Shown here one piece after another: positions 30,599 to 40,479 of a stretch of DNA of 59,023 nt (positions are counted from its first letter, which is position 1; the number at the start of each line of letters is the position of its first letter). Source of the DNA: Thermoproteota archaeon. Lineage in GTDB: Archaea > Thermoproteota > Nitrososphaeria_A > Caldarchaeales > Calditenuaceae. The DNA lies in NCBI GenBank assembly GCA_030550155.1, contig JAUQPZ010000006.1, positions 1 to 59,023 on the forward strand, read 5' to 3'. A program made the translations under genes and the position numbers. The notes under the pieces are model-generated. The model was not told the DNA's origin. It worked only from the letters and a program-made list of their open reading frames with translations, and searched no databases.

Positions 30599-30733
30599 GA
30601 GAGGCCGCTCTCCCCCTTAAAATATAAGGGATATCCTCCACAGGAAGACACACTACTCAGATATTCACATAGAAGGATCTGGATGATCCGTGCAAAATGT
30701 TGATTAAAGGCTTCAAGTACTCTAATTCAGGCG

Positions 30734-31294
30734 GTGGTTTGTGAACTGAGGCTAAAAGAGCTTAGAAGGGCTGTCTTGATCGGGAGGTTCCAGCCTTTCC
30801 ATTTGGGGCACCTCTCAGCTGTAAGGGAGATATTGGAGGAGTTCGATGAGGCGGTAATCGCCATAGGAAGTAGCCAGTTCAGCCACACTTTTGAAAACCC
30901 ATTCACGGCAGGCGAAAGAATAGAGATGATTAGGCTTGCCCTAGATGAGGATGGCCAAGACCTTTCAAGAATAATTACTGTGACTGTGCCGGACATCGGT
31001 GAGCACAAGCTCTGGGTCCAGAGGCTTGTCTCCACATGCCCAAAATTCCAGGTCGCATACACCAACAACCCATTCGTAAAGCTTCTTCTCGTCGAGCAGG
31101 GGATAGAGGTTAGAGAGGCAAAACTCTTAAACAGAGAGGTTCTGAGCGCAACTAGGGTAAGGTTCTTGATGGCTGAGGATGGGGACTGGAAAAAATACCT
31201 CCCCCCAATCGTCGCCGAATATATCGAGAGGATCGGTGGAGTGGAGAGAATCAAGATCGTCAGGGGCTCAGCAACAAGCTCCCTAATCAGGTGA
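30734..31294 (+). CDS. nadM: nicotinamide-nucleotide adenylyltransferase
   Basis: RAVLIGRFQPFHLGHLSAVREI, ENPFTAGERIEMI, SATRVRFLM. Confidence 0.88.
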   Translation: MVCELRLKELRRAVLIGRFQPFHLGHLSAVREILEEFDEAVIAIGSSQFSHTFENPFTAGERIEMIRLALDEDGQDLSRIITVTVPDIGEHKLWVQRLVSTCPKFQVAYTNNPFVKLLLVEQGIEVREAKLLNREVLSATRVRFLMAEDGDWKKYLPPIVAEYIERIGGVERIKIVRGSATSSLIR

Positions 31295-31701
31295 ACTGGT
31301 TGAGGACAATACTTGTGAAGCTAATAGGCCTAGAGCCCCTCTCAACCACCATCGCGTACGAGCTCTCAGATCTTTTGTCAGAGAAGGGAGGATTTGCACT
31401 TCCTAGAGAACACGATGTGGTGGTTGATCTTTCTCTCATGTTAGACAGTGACTTGAGCGTTCCACAACTTGTTAGGTGGCTGGAGAACATTTTGGACAGG
31501 CTCGGATTGGAGGGTGGCTACTCTGTTGAGCTTGCTCAGGACAGTATCATGATAAGGGCGACCTCTGAGGAGAGGGTTGCGAGGGTCGCAGCGGCTTTGA
31601 AGAGACCAAGCGTGTCGGTTGAGACCTGCCCACACTGTGGCTTCACCACACCTTACCCCGAAATTATGCGTGAACACATAAAAATTCATTACCTTCTCTA
31701 A
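31291..31701 (+). CDS. hypothetical protein with C-terminal C2H2-like zinc finger
   Basis: CPHCGFTTPYPEIMREHIKIHYLL; overlaps nadM stop. Confidence 0.6.
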   Translation: MNWLRTILVKLIGLEPLSTTIAYELSDLLSEKGGFALPREHDVVVDLSLMLDSDLSVPQLVRWLENILDRLGLEGGYSVELAQDSIMIRATSEERVARVAAALKRPSVSVETCPHCGFTTPYPEIMREHIKIHYLL

Positions 31702-31772
31702 CTTTCAAGTAGAGATGAGCAGAGAAGCTTGGCTTGCTGGGGTGATGCCTTCTGGAGCGAATTGAATGTGAC

Positions 31773-33461
31773 GTGGCCGTGATTGGCTCCGGTCTTGCGG
31801 GGTTGAGGGCTGCTATAGAGGCTGCAAGGACTGGGCGAGGAAAGGTTCGTGTCGCAGTTGTCACTAAAACTCAGCCCATGAGGTCTCACAGCGTATCAGC
31901 TGAGGGTGGCACGGCTGCCGTTCTTTATCCGGAGGAGGGCGACTCGTTTGAGTCACATATATGGGACACCGTGAAGGGCAGCGACTTTCTCGCTGACCAA
32001 GACGCGGTTGAGAGATATGTAAGCCTCGCACCTCTAGAGATTATACAGCTTGAACATTGGGGAATGCCTTGGTCTCGGAGGAAGGATGGAAAGATCGCTC
32101 AGAGATACTTTGGGGGGCAGAGCTACCCCCGCGCCTGCTATGCTGAGGACAGGGTTGGTTTTTACGAGATGAGCACACTCTACGATACCTGCCTGAAATA
32201 TGATGAGATAGTGTTTTACGATGAGTGGTATGCTACCAAGATATTGAAAAACAATGGGCGTTTCGCAGGCGTTGTAGCAATGAATCTGAAGAATGGGGAG
32301 CCCGCTGTCTTCAGCGCTAAGGCCGGGGTTCTGGCAACTGGCGGCGCAGGCAGGATATACAGCTTCGCCACATTTGGGCATAGCTCGACTCCCGACGGTT
32401 ACGCAATTGCATTCCGGGCAGGAATGCCGTTAAAGGATATGGAGTTTGTACAGTTCCACCCCACGGGCCTTGTCCCAAGCGGAATCCTGATCACTGAGGC
32501 GTCGCGAGGTGAGGGAGGGATTCTTCGTAACAAAAACGGCGAGAGGTTCATGGAGAGGTATGCCCCCAAGGCAAAAGACTTGGCACCTAGAGACATTGTT
32601 TCGCGGGCTATGGTAACCGAGATTAGAGAGGGCAGAGGGCTTAAGACGGAGGATGGGGAGGACTACCTTCTGCTCGACCTAACAGTCCTTGAACCAGAGA
32701 TAGTTAAGAAGAGATTGACGAGCATCAGGGAGATATGTATCCGCACGGCTAACATAGACCCGCTCAACGAACCCATACCTGTGAGGCCGGTCGCCCACTA
32801 TTACATGGGTGGCGTTGACGTAAACATTGACGGCGCAACAGAGTTACCGGGTCTCTGGGCGGCGGGAGAGGTATCCTGTGTCTCCATAAATGGCGCCAAC
32901 AGGCTGGGTTCAAACTCTACAAGCGAGTGCCTGGTTTGGGGCAGGATAACGGGGGAGCTGGCCGCGAGATTCGCGATGACTCATCAACCCGTCGAACCCG
33001 TAAAAGAGGACGTTGAATTAGAGGAGAGAAGAATATTTGATAAACTTTTGGGACCCGCGCCGAGGTTAAACCCGTACAACGTGAAGAGGGAGATTCAGTC
33101 TATCATGGAGCGGCATTTCCACGTTTTCAGAGAACAGGAGAGTATGGAGGAGGGTCTGAGAAAGCTGAGGAATTTGAGGGCTGAGATGGAGCTAGGAGTT
33201 GAGGATAAGAGCAGATACTACAACACGAACCTCATGAATGTCTTGGAAATTGAATGCATGATTGATGTTTGTGAAGTGATAGGCGCCGCCGCTGTCCATA
33301 GGCGTGAGAGCAGGGGCGCACACGCGAGGGTTGACTATCCGAAAAGAGACGACGAGAACTGGCTAAACCACATCTTAGCCTACAGGGTGGTCGGAGGAAT
33401 AGAATTCGCGTACAAACAAGTGGTCTTGACCAAATATAAGCCAGTGGAGCGCACCTACTAA
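31773..33461 (+). CDS. sdhA: succinate dehydrogenase/fumarate reductase flavoprotein subunit
   Basis: VIGSGLAGLRAAI, RSHSVSAEGGTAAV, FVQFHPTGL, RPVAHYYMGGVDVN. Confidence 0.88.
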   Translation: MAVIGSGLAGLRAAIEAARTGRGKVRVAVVTKTQPMRSHSVSAEGGTAAVLYPEEGDSFESHIWDTVKGSDFLADQDAVERYVSLAPLEIIQLEHWGMPWSRRKDGKIAQRYFGGQSYPRACYAEDRVGFYEMSTLYDTCLKYDEIVFYDEWYATKILKNNGRFAGVVAMNLKNGEPAVFSAKAGVLATGGAGRIYSFATFGHSSTPDGYAIAFRAGMPLKDMEFVQFHPTGLVPSGILITEASRGEGGILRNKNGERFMERYAPKAKDLAPRDIVSRAMVTEIREGRGLKTEDGEDYLLLDLTVLEPEIVKKRLTSIREICIRTANIDPLNEPIPVRPVAHYYMGGVDVNIDGATELPGLWAAGEVSCVSINGANRLGSNSTSECLVWGRITGELAARFAMTHQPVEPVKEDVELEERRIFDKLLGPAPRLNPYNVKREIQSIMERHFHVFREQESMEEGLRKLRNLRAEMELGVEDKSRYYNTNLMNVLEIECMIDVCEVIGAAAVHRRESRGAHARVDYPKRDDENWLNHILAYRVVGGIEFAYKQVVLTKYKPVERTY

Positions 33462-33613
33462 ACTATTTCTAAGACACCGCACGCGAACCTTCGGGCATAA
33501 CTATCTACATCCACGTCTTTATTCTAAGTACTTCATCAGAGCCAATAGCTTTTGCAGTATTCAGAAATGTAATTATCAACAAGCCTTAAATATGGTGGAG
33601 ATGGATTTCTTCC

Positions 33614-34114
33614 ATGCCGAGTAAACTGGTATTTTTCACGGTTATAGTGGCTACGGTGATCATTGCATCAATCGCGCTCGTTATAATACAGCCTCTCAGT
33701 CCCTTGAGGCAAACAACAACGGTGGAAAACACAGCCACATTGACGACCGAGACAGTGATGACGACAGGTGAGGCGACTGGGAAAGTGGTTACCTTTACTC
33801 TATACCTCTCAGACTACGGGTTCAACGCCTCAAGCGGTGGGCCTACGCTGACAGTCCGTGTCGGAGACCACGTTAGGATAACCTTAGTCGGCAACGGCTC
33901 AGGGCCTATTGTACACGACTTCACATTAGATGAGAACAGCCCATCTCCCTACAATGTAAAGTCGAGAAGACTCTCGAAGGGTCAGATCGACACCGTAGAG
34001 TTCGTGGCAAACTATGCGGGCACTTTCAAGTACTACTGCAGCGTGGCGCCACCTTACGGGCAAAGCCACAGGGAGAGAGGGCAGGAGGCCATCATAACTA
34101 TTCTCGAGCGTTAA
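33614..34114 (+). CDS. membrane-anchored cupredoxin-domain protein
   Basis: N-terminal TM; HDFTLDENSP..., TFKYYCSVAPPYGQSHRERGQE. Confidence 0.65.
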   Translation: MPSKLVFFTVIVATVIIASIALVIIQPLSPLRQTTTVENTATLTTETVMTTGEATGKVVTFTLYLSDYGFNASSGGPTLTVRVGDHVRITLVGNGSGPIVHDFTLDENSPSPYNVKSRRLSKGQIDTVEFVANYAGTFKYYCSVAPPYGQSHRERGQEAIITILER

Positions 34115-34119
34115 AAGTC

Positions 34120-34503
34120 TTGCGATTTCTACTCGTCAACCTCTCTTTGGGGCTCTCAATCTTCTTCGCGGCTTCGTTGCTTTTAACCGATGCAGAGCTC
34201 TGGGCCGTGGCACCCGATCATGCTTACGCATTGCTGGTCCTTATGCTGCTTGACTGTATCATGCTCCTTCTTGTCCTCAGACGCAAAGGATTTGCAATCA
34301 GATTCACTCAGTATTGGGGAGCATTCAAGGCCCTGCTCTTCTTAGCCGATATACTAACGGCTCCCCAATATGGGCTGACTTACCTAGAGTTTGCCACATA
34401 TCTATTCAGCCTTTGGGCATATAACGGCCTACTCCTCAGCCAAATCCTGATAACGGCCTCAGGCCTCAACTATATGAGATCGGTGAAAAAGGCTGAGGTC
34501 TGA
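34120..34503 (+). CDS. membrane protein, hypothetical
   Basis: 127 aa, multiple TM helices. Confidence 0.5.
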   Translation: MRFLLVNLSLGLSIFFAASLLLTDAELWAVAPDHAYALLVLMLLDCIMLLLVLRRKGFAIRFTQYWGAFKALLFLADILTAPQYGLTYLEFATYLFSLWAYNGLLLSQILITASGLNYMRSVKKAEV

Positions 34504-34541
34504 GAGGCTCTAAAAAGGGCTTAAGCCCTCTTCCCCACTGC

Positions 34542-34688
34542 TCAACGAGCGTCATCCCCACTTTTCAAGACTTTCTTAAGGACATCCCGCGTCTCTTTCT
34601 CTATGTCTGATATCAGTCGCGCTGTTAAGAGTCTAACCTCCTCTTCACACTTCCTTAAAACCTCGCTTACCCTTTCCTCGATACTCAT
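34542..34688 (-). CDS. 48-aa charged helical small ORF downstream of atpD
   Basis: own translation: MSIEERVSEVLRKCEEEVRLLTARLISDIEKETRDVLKKVLKSGDDAR; below ORF-track size cutoff. Confidence 0.4.
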   Translation of the reverse strand: MSIEERVSEVLRKCEEEVRLLTARLISDIEKETRDVLKKVLKSGDDAR

Positions 34689-34715
34689 TCCAACACACGG
34701 GTGGAGGCGCGTCAT

Positions 34716-35363
34716 TTAAGCTTTAGCCGAGGCGCGCCGCTCTAACAACTTCTTAATGTGCTTGAGCTTGACAAAATAGTCCCTGTCACTCTCTTCAAGC
34801 GCCATAGATATCGTCTTGATCGCCTCTTCGTATCGTGGGATGATTATGTATTCGAGTGCATTCAGGAGTCTCTGAGTCCTCCGGAGCTCGTTGGCAACTC
34901 TGAAGATATTGCTCTCGGCGGCCGCGGCTTTACAGATATCGACTATGACGTTTCTGATTTTCCGGGACGCCTCGTCTAGGTTCATTGATGTGTCTCCAAA
35001 GCCGTAGAGTGGCCCAGTCTCTTTGATGCTGGCCTCGATCGAGACGAGAGATATCCCCATCATCGAGAAGGTATTCAGCTTAATCTGAAGGCTTACGGGC
35101 GCGGAGCTGGATATAGACTCTATCCTCTCTGGCCCCAGCTCAAGATATGCTTGGAGGAGATGTCTGTAGGACTCCGAGAGATTTGCGAGAACCCTGCTCC
35201 TCATCTCCTGCGCCTCAGACACCAACTCACTCAGCCTCCTGATCAGGACATCCCGCTTATCTTCAAGAATCCTGTAGACCCGCTGAGCAGTCCTCACAGA
35301 CCTGCGGAGACGAATGAGCTCTAGACGAGTCCTTAAATAACCGCGGCCAAAGGCTACGGACAT
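34716..35363 (-). CDS. atpD: A/V-type ATP synthase subunit D
   Basis: RTRLELIRLRRSVRTAQRVYRILEDKRDVLI and long helical architecture. Confidence 0.8.
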   Translation of the reverse strand: MSVAFGRGYLRTRLELIRLRRSVRTAQRVYRILEDKRDVLIRRLSELVSEAQEMRSRVLANLSESYRHLLQAYLELGPERIESISSSAPVSLQIKLNTFSMMGISLVSIEASIKETGPLYGFGDTSMNLDEASRKIRNVIVDICKAAAAESNIFRVANELRRTQRLLNALEYIIIPRYEEAIKTISMALEESDRDYFVKLKHIKKLLERRASAKA

Positions 35364-35456
35364 CCACAGAACTCACCTCTCTCCTCCATATGTATCTTCC
35401 AGCTGGGCTGGGGGGAGCTGCGAGGTTTTTTAACCAGCCATCAAACTCCTTGATAG

Positions 35457-36857
35457 ATGCAGAGGAGCAGGTCACGCTCAGGGCTGGAGTATACTACGAT
35501 ACGAGAAATCCGAGGGCCGATTATGGTGATTGACCGTGTTACTCGGGCCGCCTATGAGGAGCTGGTGGAGATTGAGACGCCGGGTGGGGAAGTCAGGCTG
35601 GGGCGCGTGCTCGAGGTGGGTGAGGGGAAGGCTGTTGTTCAGGTATTTGAGGGGACCAGCGGCCTCTCGGTGGAGGGTGTCAAGGCAAGGTTTTTGGGGG
35701 ATACGATGAAGCTTGGCGTCTCTGAAGACCTTCTCGGTAGAGTCTTCGACGGGTTAGGTAGGCCGATTGATGGGCTGCCAGAGCCAGTGGCGGAAGATTA
35801 CAGAGATGTGAGCGGCGCACCTATAAATCCTGAGGAAAGAGAATATCCCAGCGACTTCATCCAGACAGGAATCTCGGCGATAGACGTCATGAACTGCTTG
35901 GTGCGGGGGCAGAAGCTTCCGGTCTTTAGCGGCCCAGGGCTGCCCCACAACCTACTTGCGGCCCAGATAGCTAAGCAGGCCGTGGTGCCTGGTAAGGAGG
36001 AGGAGTTTGCGGTCATATTTGCGGCTCTCGGTGTTCAGAACGACGAGGCGCGCTTCTTCAGAAGAGGCCTTGAGGAGAGTGGAGCAATGAGCAGGTCGGC
36101 CTTATTCCTCAACTTGGCCGATGACCCTGCGATCGAGAGGGTCATCACTCCGAGAGTCGCCCTGACTCTTGCTGAGTTCCTCGCCTTCGAGAGAGACTAC
36201 AACGTCCTAGTCATTATCACGGACATGACCAACTATTGTGAAGCTCTGAGAGAGATTAGTGCGGCACGCGAAGAGGTGCCGGGCAGGAAAGGTTATCCAG
36301 GCTACATGTATAGCGACTTAGCCTCGATATATGAGAGGGCTGGTAGGCTTAAGGGTAAACGCGGGACTATAACACAGATGCCAATCCTAAGCATGCCCAG
36401 CGACGACATCACCCACCCAGTACCAGACCTGACAGGCTATATAACCGAGGGCCAGATAGTTCTGAGCCGGGACCTCCACAGAAAAGGCATATACCCGCCC
36501 ATCAACGTCCTGATGAGTCTCTCAAGACTCATGGGCCCCGGAGTGATAGCGCCGAAAAGAACTAGGCCAGACCACGGAGATGTCTCGAACCAGCTATACG
36601 CCTCATATTCCCGTGCAGTTCAGCTCAGGTCTCTGGCAGAGATAGTTGGAAAGTCAAGCCTCTCACCACAAGACATTAACCTAATAGAGTTTGGAGACCT
36701 CTTCGAGAACAGATTCCTGAAACAAGGCGTTGATGAAAACAGGCCCCTCGATGCATCCCTTGAGGTTGCGTGGGAGATACTCAGCACACTTCCAGAGGAC
36801 AGCTTGACAAAGATCAGGGTTGAATACATCAGACAGTATTATAAAAGGCAAGCATGA
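35457..36857 (+). CDS. atpB: A/V-type ATP synthase subunit B
   Basis: 466 aa; [45 protein letters not shown]. Confidence 0.95.
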   Translation: MQRSRSRSGLEYTTIREIRGPIMVIDRVTRAAYEELVEIETPGGEVRLGRVLEVGEGKAVVQVFEGTSGLSVEGVKARFLGDTMKLGVSEDLLGRVFDGLGRPIDGLPEPVAEDYRDVSGAPINPEEREYPSDFIQTGISAIDVMNCLVRGQKLPVFSGPGLPHNLLAAQIAKQAVVPGKEEEFAVIFAALGVQNDEARFFRRGLEESGAMSRSALFLNLADDPAIERVITPRVALTLAEFLAFERDYNVLVIITDMTNYCEALREISAAREEVPGRKGYPGYMYSDLASIYERAGRLKGKRGTITQMPILSMPSDDITHPVPDLTGYITEGQIVLSRDLHRKGIYPPINVLMSLSRLMGPGVIAPKRTRPDHGDVSNQLYASYSRAVQLRSLAEIVGKSSLSPQDINLIEFGDLFENRFLKQGVDENRPLDASLEVAWEILSTLPEDSLTKIRVEYIRQYYKRQA

Positions 36858-37650
36858 CTACCGCGCCAACGACGGCGCCGCTCAAACTACATATCAGATT
36901 CACGACATGGTTATCTATTAGGCTGTATCCCTTCAACAAGACGGTCGGCCTCCCACAGTGGTTTTTCGACTCCGTAATTTTCTTGCACACCTCACACCTG
37001 TATGTCCCCTGAAGAAGCTGCCCCACAGCGCTATCGACGCTGGTCCCCACCAGCCCAGCAATAAAAACTATCGCCGCGACTTCCTGAAAGGAGAGTGGGT
37101 TCACGCCCCCTACAGGAATATAGCCTAAAATCAGCATTAGAGGCGCGAGAAGCGAGCCCAGGTATCCTACCAGCGTGACGCCTCCGGGAGTGCCCGCCCT
37201 CACCTTTTTAAAACCAATTATCAGCCGTGGCTCACCTTTACTCAATAGCCCTGTCTCTGTGGCGAGTGTATCCGAGAAGACGGCTGCGACGGCTCCGATG
37301 TAGCAGCCGAGCAGGACCTCAGAGTATGCTGGTAAGAGGGCGTATGCTAGAGCGGCGGAGGCCGCGACCAGCCCGTTCCCCACGACGTTCCTCCAACCTC
37401 TAAGCCCCTTTCGCGGCTCTGCAGCGCCGATCCGGCTCTTTCTGTCGTATCCTAGCTTTGTAAAGATTCCCGCTGTCACCACGAACACGGTAATCACGAT
37501 GAATCCTACTCTCCCGATAGTTGAATAGATGATTGTGCCTATCGCCGCTGCGAGGGTTGTCCCTGCGATGTCGAGGATTTTTAGCTTATGCGAGAGGATC
37601 GAGAAGATTGAAATGACTATGACCATCTCTATGGCGAGTGAGGGGTTCAT
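36829..37650 (-). CDS. DUF92-family integral membrane protein
   Basis: [14 protein letters not shown]...[15 protein letters not shown]...[15 protein letters not shown]. Confidence 0.75.
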   Translation of the reverse strand: MNPSLAIEMVIVISIFSILSHKLKILDIAGTTLAAAIGTIIYSTIGRVGFIVITVFVVTAGIFTKLGYDRKSRIGAAEPRKGLRGWRNVVGNGLVAASAALAYALLPAYSEVLLGCYIGAVAAVFSDTLATETGLLSKGEPRLIIGFKKVRAGTPGGVTLVGYLGSLLAPLMLILGYIPVGGVNPLSFQEVAAIVFIAGLVGTSVDSAVGQLLQGTYRCEVCKKITESKNHCGRPTVLLKGYSLIDNHVVNLICSLSGAVVGAVVMLAFYNTV

Positions 37651-38966
37651 GTGCTCACCCTAATTCCTTTGAGTAGTGTTTTAGCCTTCTCGTATACTTC
37701 TTCAAAAACCCACTCCTCCTGCACTCTCCGCTCCAGATCTCTCACACTCACGACTTTCCTCTCGATCTCCCTCCTCCCCAACATGGCGAGGAATCTCGCC
37801 CCCCTCCTCTCAGCCCTCCGAATAGCCTCAACGGCACTACATACTGATGGCTCAAACTCAGTGGATGCCCCGGCCCTTCTGAACTGAGTCGCGACCTTAA
37901 AGGCCTCACCCACTGCATCATCAGATAAAGGCACGACGTATACTAGGGCTGAGTCGTGATCAACCTTCACAGCCATCTTATCCAGCAGATACTGCATCAC
38001 CCTCGTTAACCCTATCGCGAATCCGACGCCGGGAATGTTAGGGCCACCCACAGTGGATACCAAGCCGTCGTACCGCCCGCCTCCGCCGAGAGCGACATCT
38101 GCGTGGCGTCCATATACCTCGAAGATGAAGCCCGTGTAGTATGAGAGACCCCTAGCGAATCCCGGGTGATAAACCAGGATAGAGGGGTCCACGGCGCTGG
38201 TCGCCAGACTCAGTATCTCTTGAAGATTTTGCGCCTCTCCAAGGGCCCGTTCATTACCTGCCACTATCTCCTTGATGTCGGTCAAGGTCTCTAGGGCCGG
38301 TCCGGGCTTATGGTTTGCGACCTCACTGAATAGCATGGCGCCCTCTTGGCTTTTTGAGAGCTGCCGCACCATTTTCTCAGCCTCCTCAGTCCTGCCCCGG
38401 TCCATTAGCGCAAGAACTCTGTCCTGGTCCTCGGATTCAATGCCGATCGAGGACATGATGGCCCTGTGAACCCCAACATGGCCTATCTTGAAAGTGTATT
38501 CACTTACCCCCGCCCTCTTCATGAAGTCGTCAAAGATTAAAAGGCCCTCCGCGTCAGCCGAGGCGTGACTGGAGCCGAAGATCTCAAATCCCCCGTGGTA
38601 GAACCGGCGTCTCCTCCCCCACTGCGGCTCATCCAGCCTATAGCAATCAGCTATATATCCGAGCCTGATGGGCAGGGGACTCCTGCTTAACTTCCCGGCA
38701 ACTAGCCTAGCGATAGGGGCAGTCATCTCGGGTCTCAAAACCAGCTGCCTCCCATGCGCGTCCTTGAAGACATACATGTGGCCCAGAATATCTTCTCCAG
38801 ACTTCACGGCGAACAGCTCGAAATATTCGACGGTAGGCGTCTCAACCTCCCTATACCCGTAAAGCCGGAAAAGCTGCCTCACGGTCTCTAAGAGCCTCCG
38901 ATGCAGCGGCATCTCGTCTGGAAGAATGTCATCCATCCCCCTAGGCGGAGAAAGCGGAACACTCAC
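37647..38966 (-). CDS. hisS: histidyl-tRNA synthetase
   Basis: PPRGMDDILPDEM, LRPEMTAPIAR, ALGGGGRYDGLV; GTG start at 38966 preferred over 39020. Confidence 0.93.
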   Translation of the reverse strand: MSVPLSPPRGMDDILPDEMPLHRRLLETVRQLFRLYGYREVETPTVEYFELFAVKSGEDILGHMYVFKDAHGRQLVLRPEMTAPIARLVAGKLSRSPLPIRLGYIADCYRLDEPQWGRRRRFYHGGFEIFGSSHASADAEGLLIFDDFMKRAGVSEYTFKIGHVGVHRAIMSSIGIESEDQDRVLALMDRGRTEEAEKMVRQLSKSQEGAMLFSEVANHKPGPALETLTDIKEIVAGNERALGEAQNLQEILSLATSAVDPSILVYHPGFARGLSYYTGFIFEVYGRHADVALGGGGRYDGLVSTVGGPNIPGVGFAIGLTRVMQYLLDKMAVKVDHDSALVYVVPLSDDAVGEAFKVATQFRRAGASTEFEPSVCSAVEAIRRAERRGARFLAMLGRREIERKVVSVRDLERRVQEEWVFEEVYEKAKTLLKGIRVST

Positions 38967-39064
38967 CAAAGCATCTACACAGATATGCAAATACCAACAT
39001 ATAAAAGAGTCTTTTAACAAATGCGCGACATAACATTAAATCGCCCCCAAAGAAACAATCAGAC

Positions 39065-39101
39065 GGAGCCCGTAGCCCAGGCAGGAAGAGCGACGGGCTC
39101 C
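39065..39101 (+). other. tRNA-5'-half-like fragment forming a perfect 9-bp snap-back hairpin (island left boundary)
   Basis: GGAGCCCGT-agcccaggcaggaagagcg-ACGGGCTCC; resembles the spliced 5' half of the tRNA-Lys(UUU) at 50534. Confidence 0.6.
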
Positions 39102-39107
39102 ATAATA

Positions 39108-39611
39108 TTAGATGGTTGATTTGTATTTCTTTCTTCTTGGTTTCTTCCTTAATACTCTGTTGGAGAAGGTTTGACAACATTTACTACAATATCACTCTCC
39201 CCTGTCATAATGTGGCTGACGGCCCGATGAAATAAACAGGGGCGCCTCATCTCCTTCATAGCTGAAAAATGATATTCCATCCTCAACCCACAGGGCTATT
39301 CTAACCCCTCTCCCCTCGTTAGCCTCTAAATGGAACAGCGGTTTATACATGTTTTGTATTTTCAGCCTCCATCCTGCTGTAATGTCATACCTCCCCTAAC
39401 AGTACCGATATGGTCTCCCCTTATCTGGTATGTTTAAAGACTTCCAAGCTGTTCTGGGTAGTTTAAGCCTCATCGAGCCCTTTCCTCACATACTATCCTG
39501 CTTCTCCACAATCGGAAGCCCCATTCTCAAGATAAGCTGCCTTGGAGCTATGAAGCCGTCTCTAGTGGCTACGTGTGGAATACCTAAATAGGCAAGTCTT
39601 TCGGAAACCAT
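39108..39611 (-). pseudogene. 168-codon reading frame with three internal stops (TGA, TAG, TGA), zinc-finger-like C-terminus
   Basis: codon-by-codon reading: MVSERLAYLGIPHVATRDGF...ISSGRQPHYDRGE*YCSKCCQTFSNRVLRKKPRRKKYKSTI; stops at 39486-39488, 39396-39398, 39192-39194. Confidence 0.6.
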
Positions 39612-39623
39612 TTTCCTGTCCAC

Positions 39624-40166
39624 TCAAGGCGTGTAGATTGTTACGGCGTCCTCACCTCTCTCCAGCCTGTCAGGATGGTTGAGGACAATCCTGTAAAGCT
39701 TAAGCCACAGAGTATAAATACCTCTGATGTATCGGTAATCCCCTTCACAGTAGAACCTGCCCTTTTGTCTAATCTTCTCAACAGCCTCAAGCCTTCTAAC
39801 GGTGTCCCCGATAGCCCTGACCACGTTCCTGCGCTTAAACCCTCCGTAGCGGAGAGATACTTCGACTACCGCTTGCTGGACAGGCGGTCTCGGCCAGAAA
39901 AGCGGTTTTAGGCGTATCGGGACTTTACCCGCTAAAGCCCTCTCGATAAGGGGGACAATCTCCCTCTTATGCCTCTCAGCACCTATACCAACATAGTCAT
40001 TCAGCATGTCTCCTACAATACACTTTACGTCACAATCCCTTATGACAAGCCTCTTCGGCGGAATGGAGTCGGCTACAACAACCTTAACAATGATAGGCTT
40101 CCAGTATCTTGGTGATGACGCCATAGCAGTTATTGTATTTGCGGAGGTCTGCGTCAAAGTCTCCAT
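39624..40166 (-). CDS. hypothetical accessory protein
   Basis: 180-aa ORF directly upstream of the 39108-39611 frame. Confidence 0.5.
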   Translation of the reverse strand: METLTQTSANTITAMASSPRYWKPIIVKVVVADSIPPKRLVIRDCDVKCIVGDMLNDYVGIGAERHKREIVPLIERALAGKVPIRLKPLFWPRPPVQQAVVEVSLRYGGFKRRNVVRAIGDTVRRLEAVEKIRQKGRFYCEGDYRYIRGIYTLWLKLYRIVLNHPDRLERGEDAVTIYTP

Positions 40167-40187
40167 GTTTTTAAGCAGACGAGGCCA

Positions 40188-40430
40188 TTATAAAAGAAGG
40201 TCTGAAAGGTCTTCTTTGCACTCAGCACACTCAACCCCATGTATGTAGTATTCTGGGTCTGTCTCTTTCTCTTCAACTATACGGTCTCCATCATATACCC
40301 CTTCGAACTCTGTGGTTTTCTTACCGTTTATTAATAATTTATTTGAACCGCATCGGGGACAGCTGACAGAGCTTAACTCTTCAAAACAAGCCCAAGCTTC
40401 TGATAAAACGAAGCCACACCCCTGATCCAA
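40188..40430 (-). CDS. zinc-ribbon protein, hypothetical
   Basis: VSCPRCGSNKLLINGK...GVECAECKEDL. Confidence 0.5.
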   Translation of the reverse strand: MDQGCGFVLSEAWACFEELSSVSCPRCGSNKLLINGKKTTEFEGVYDGDRIVEEKETDPEYYIHGVECAECKEDLSDLLL

Positions 40431-40479
40431 AAATATATTGTATAAATAACTTTATATAATAGGCATCTTCAAAAATCGA

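Noticed and set aside
39065-39101. Trans-spliced split-tRNA 5' half
   Set aside because: No GC-rich leader follows the fragment, the D stem has a C-A mismatch, and no matching 3' half was seen in the window; kept only as a tRNA-like fragment.
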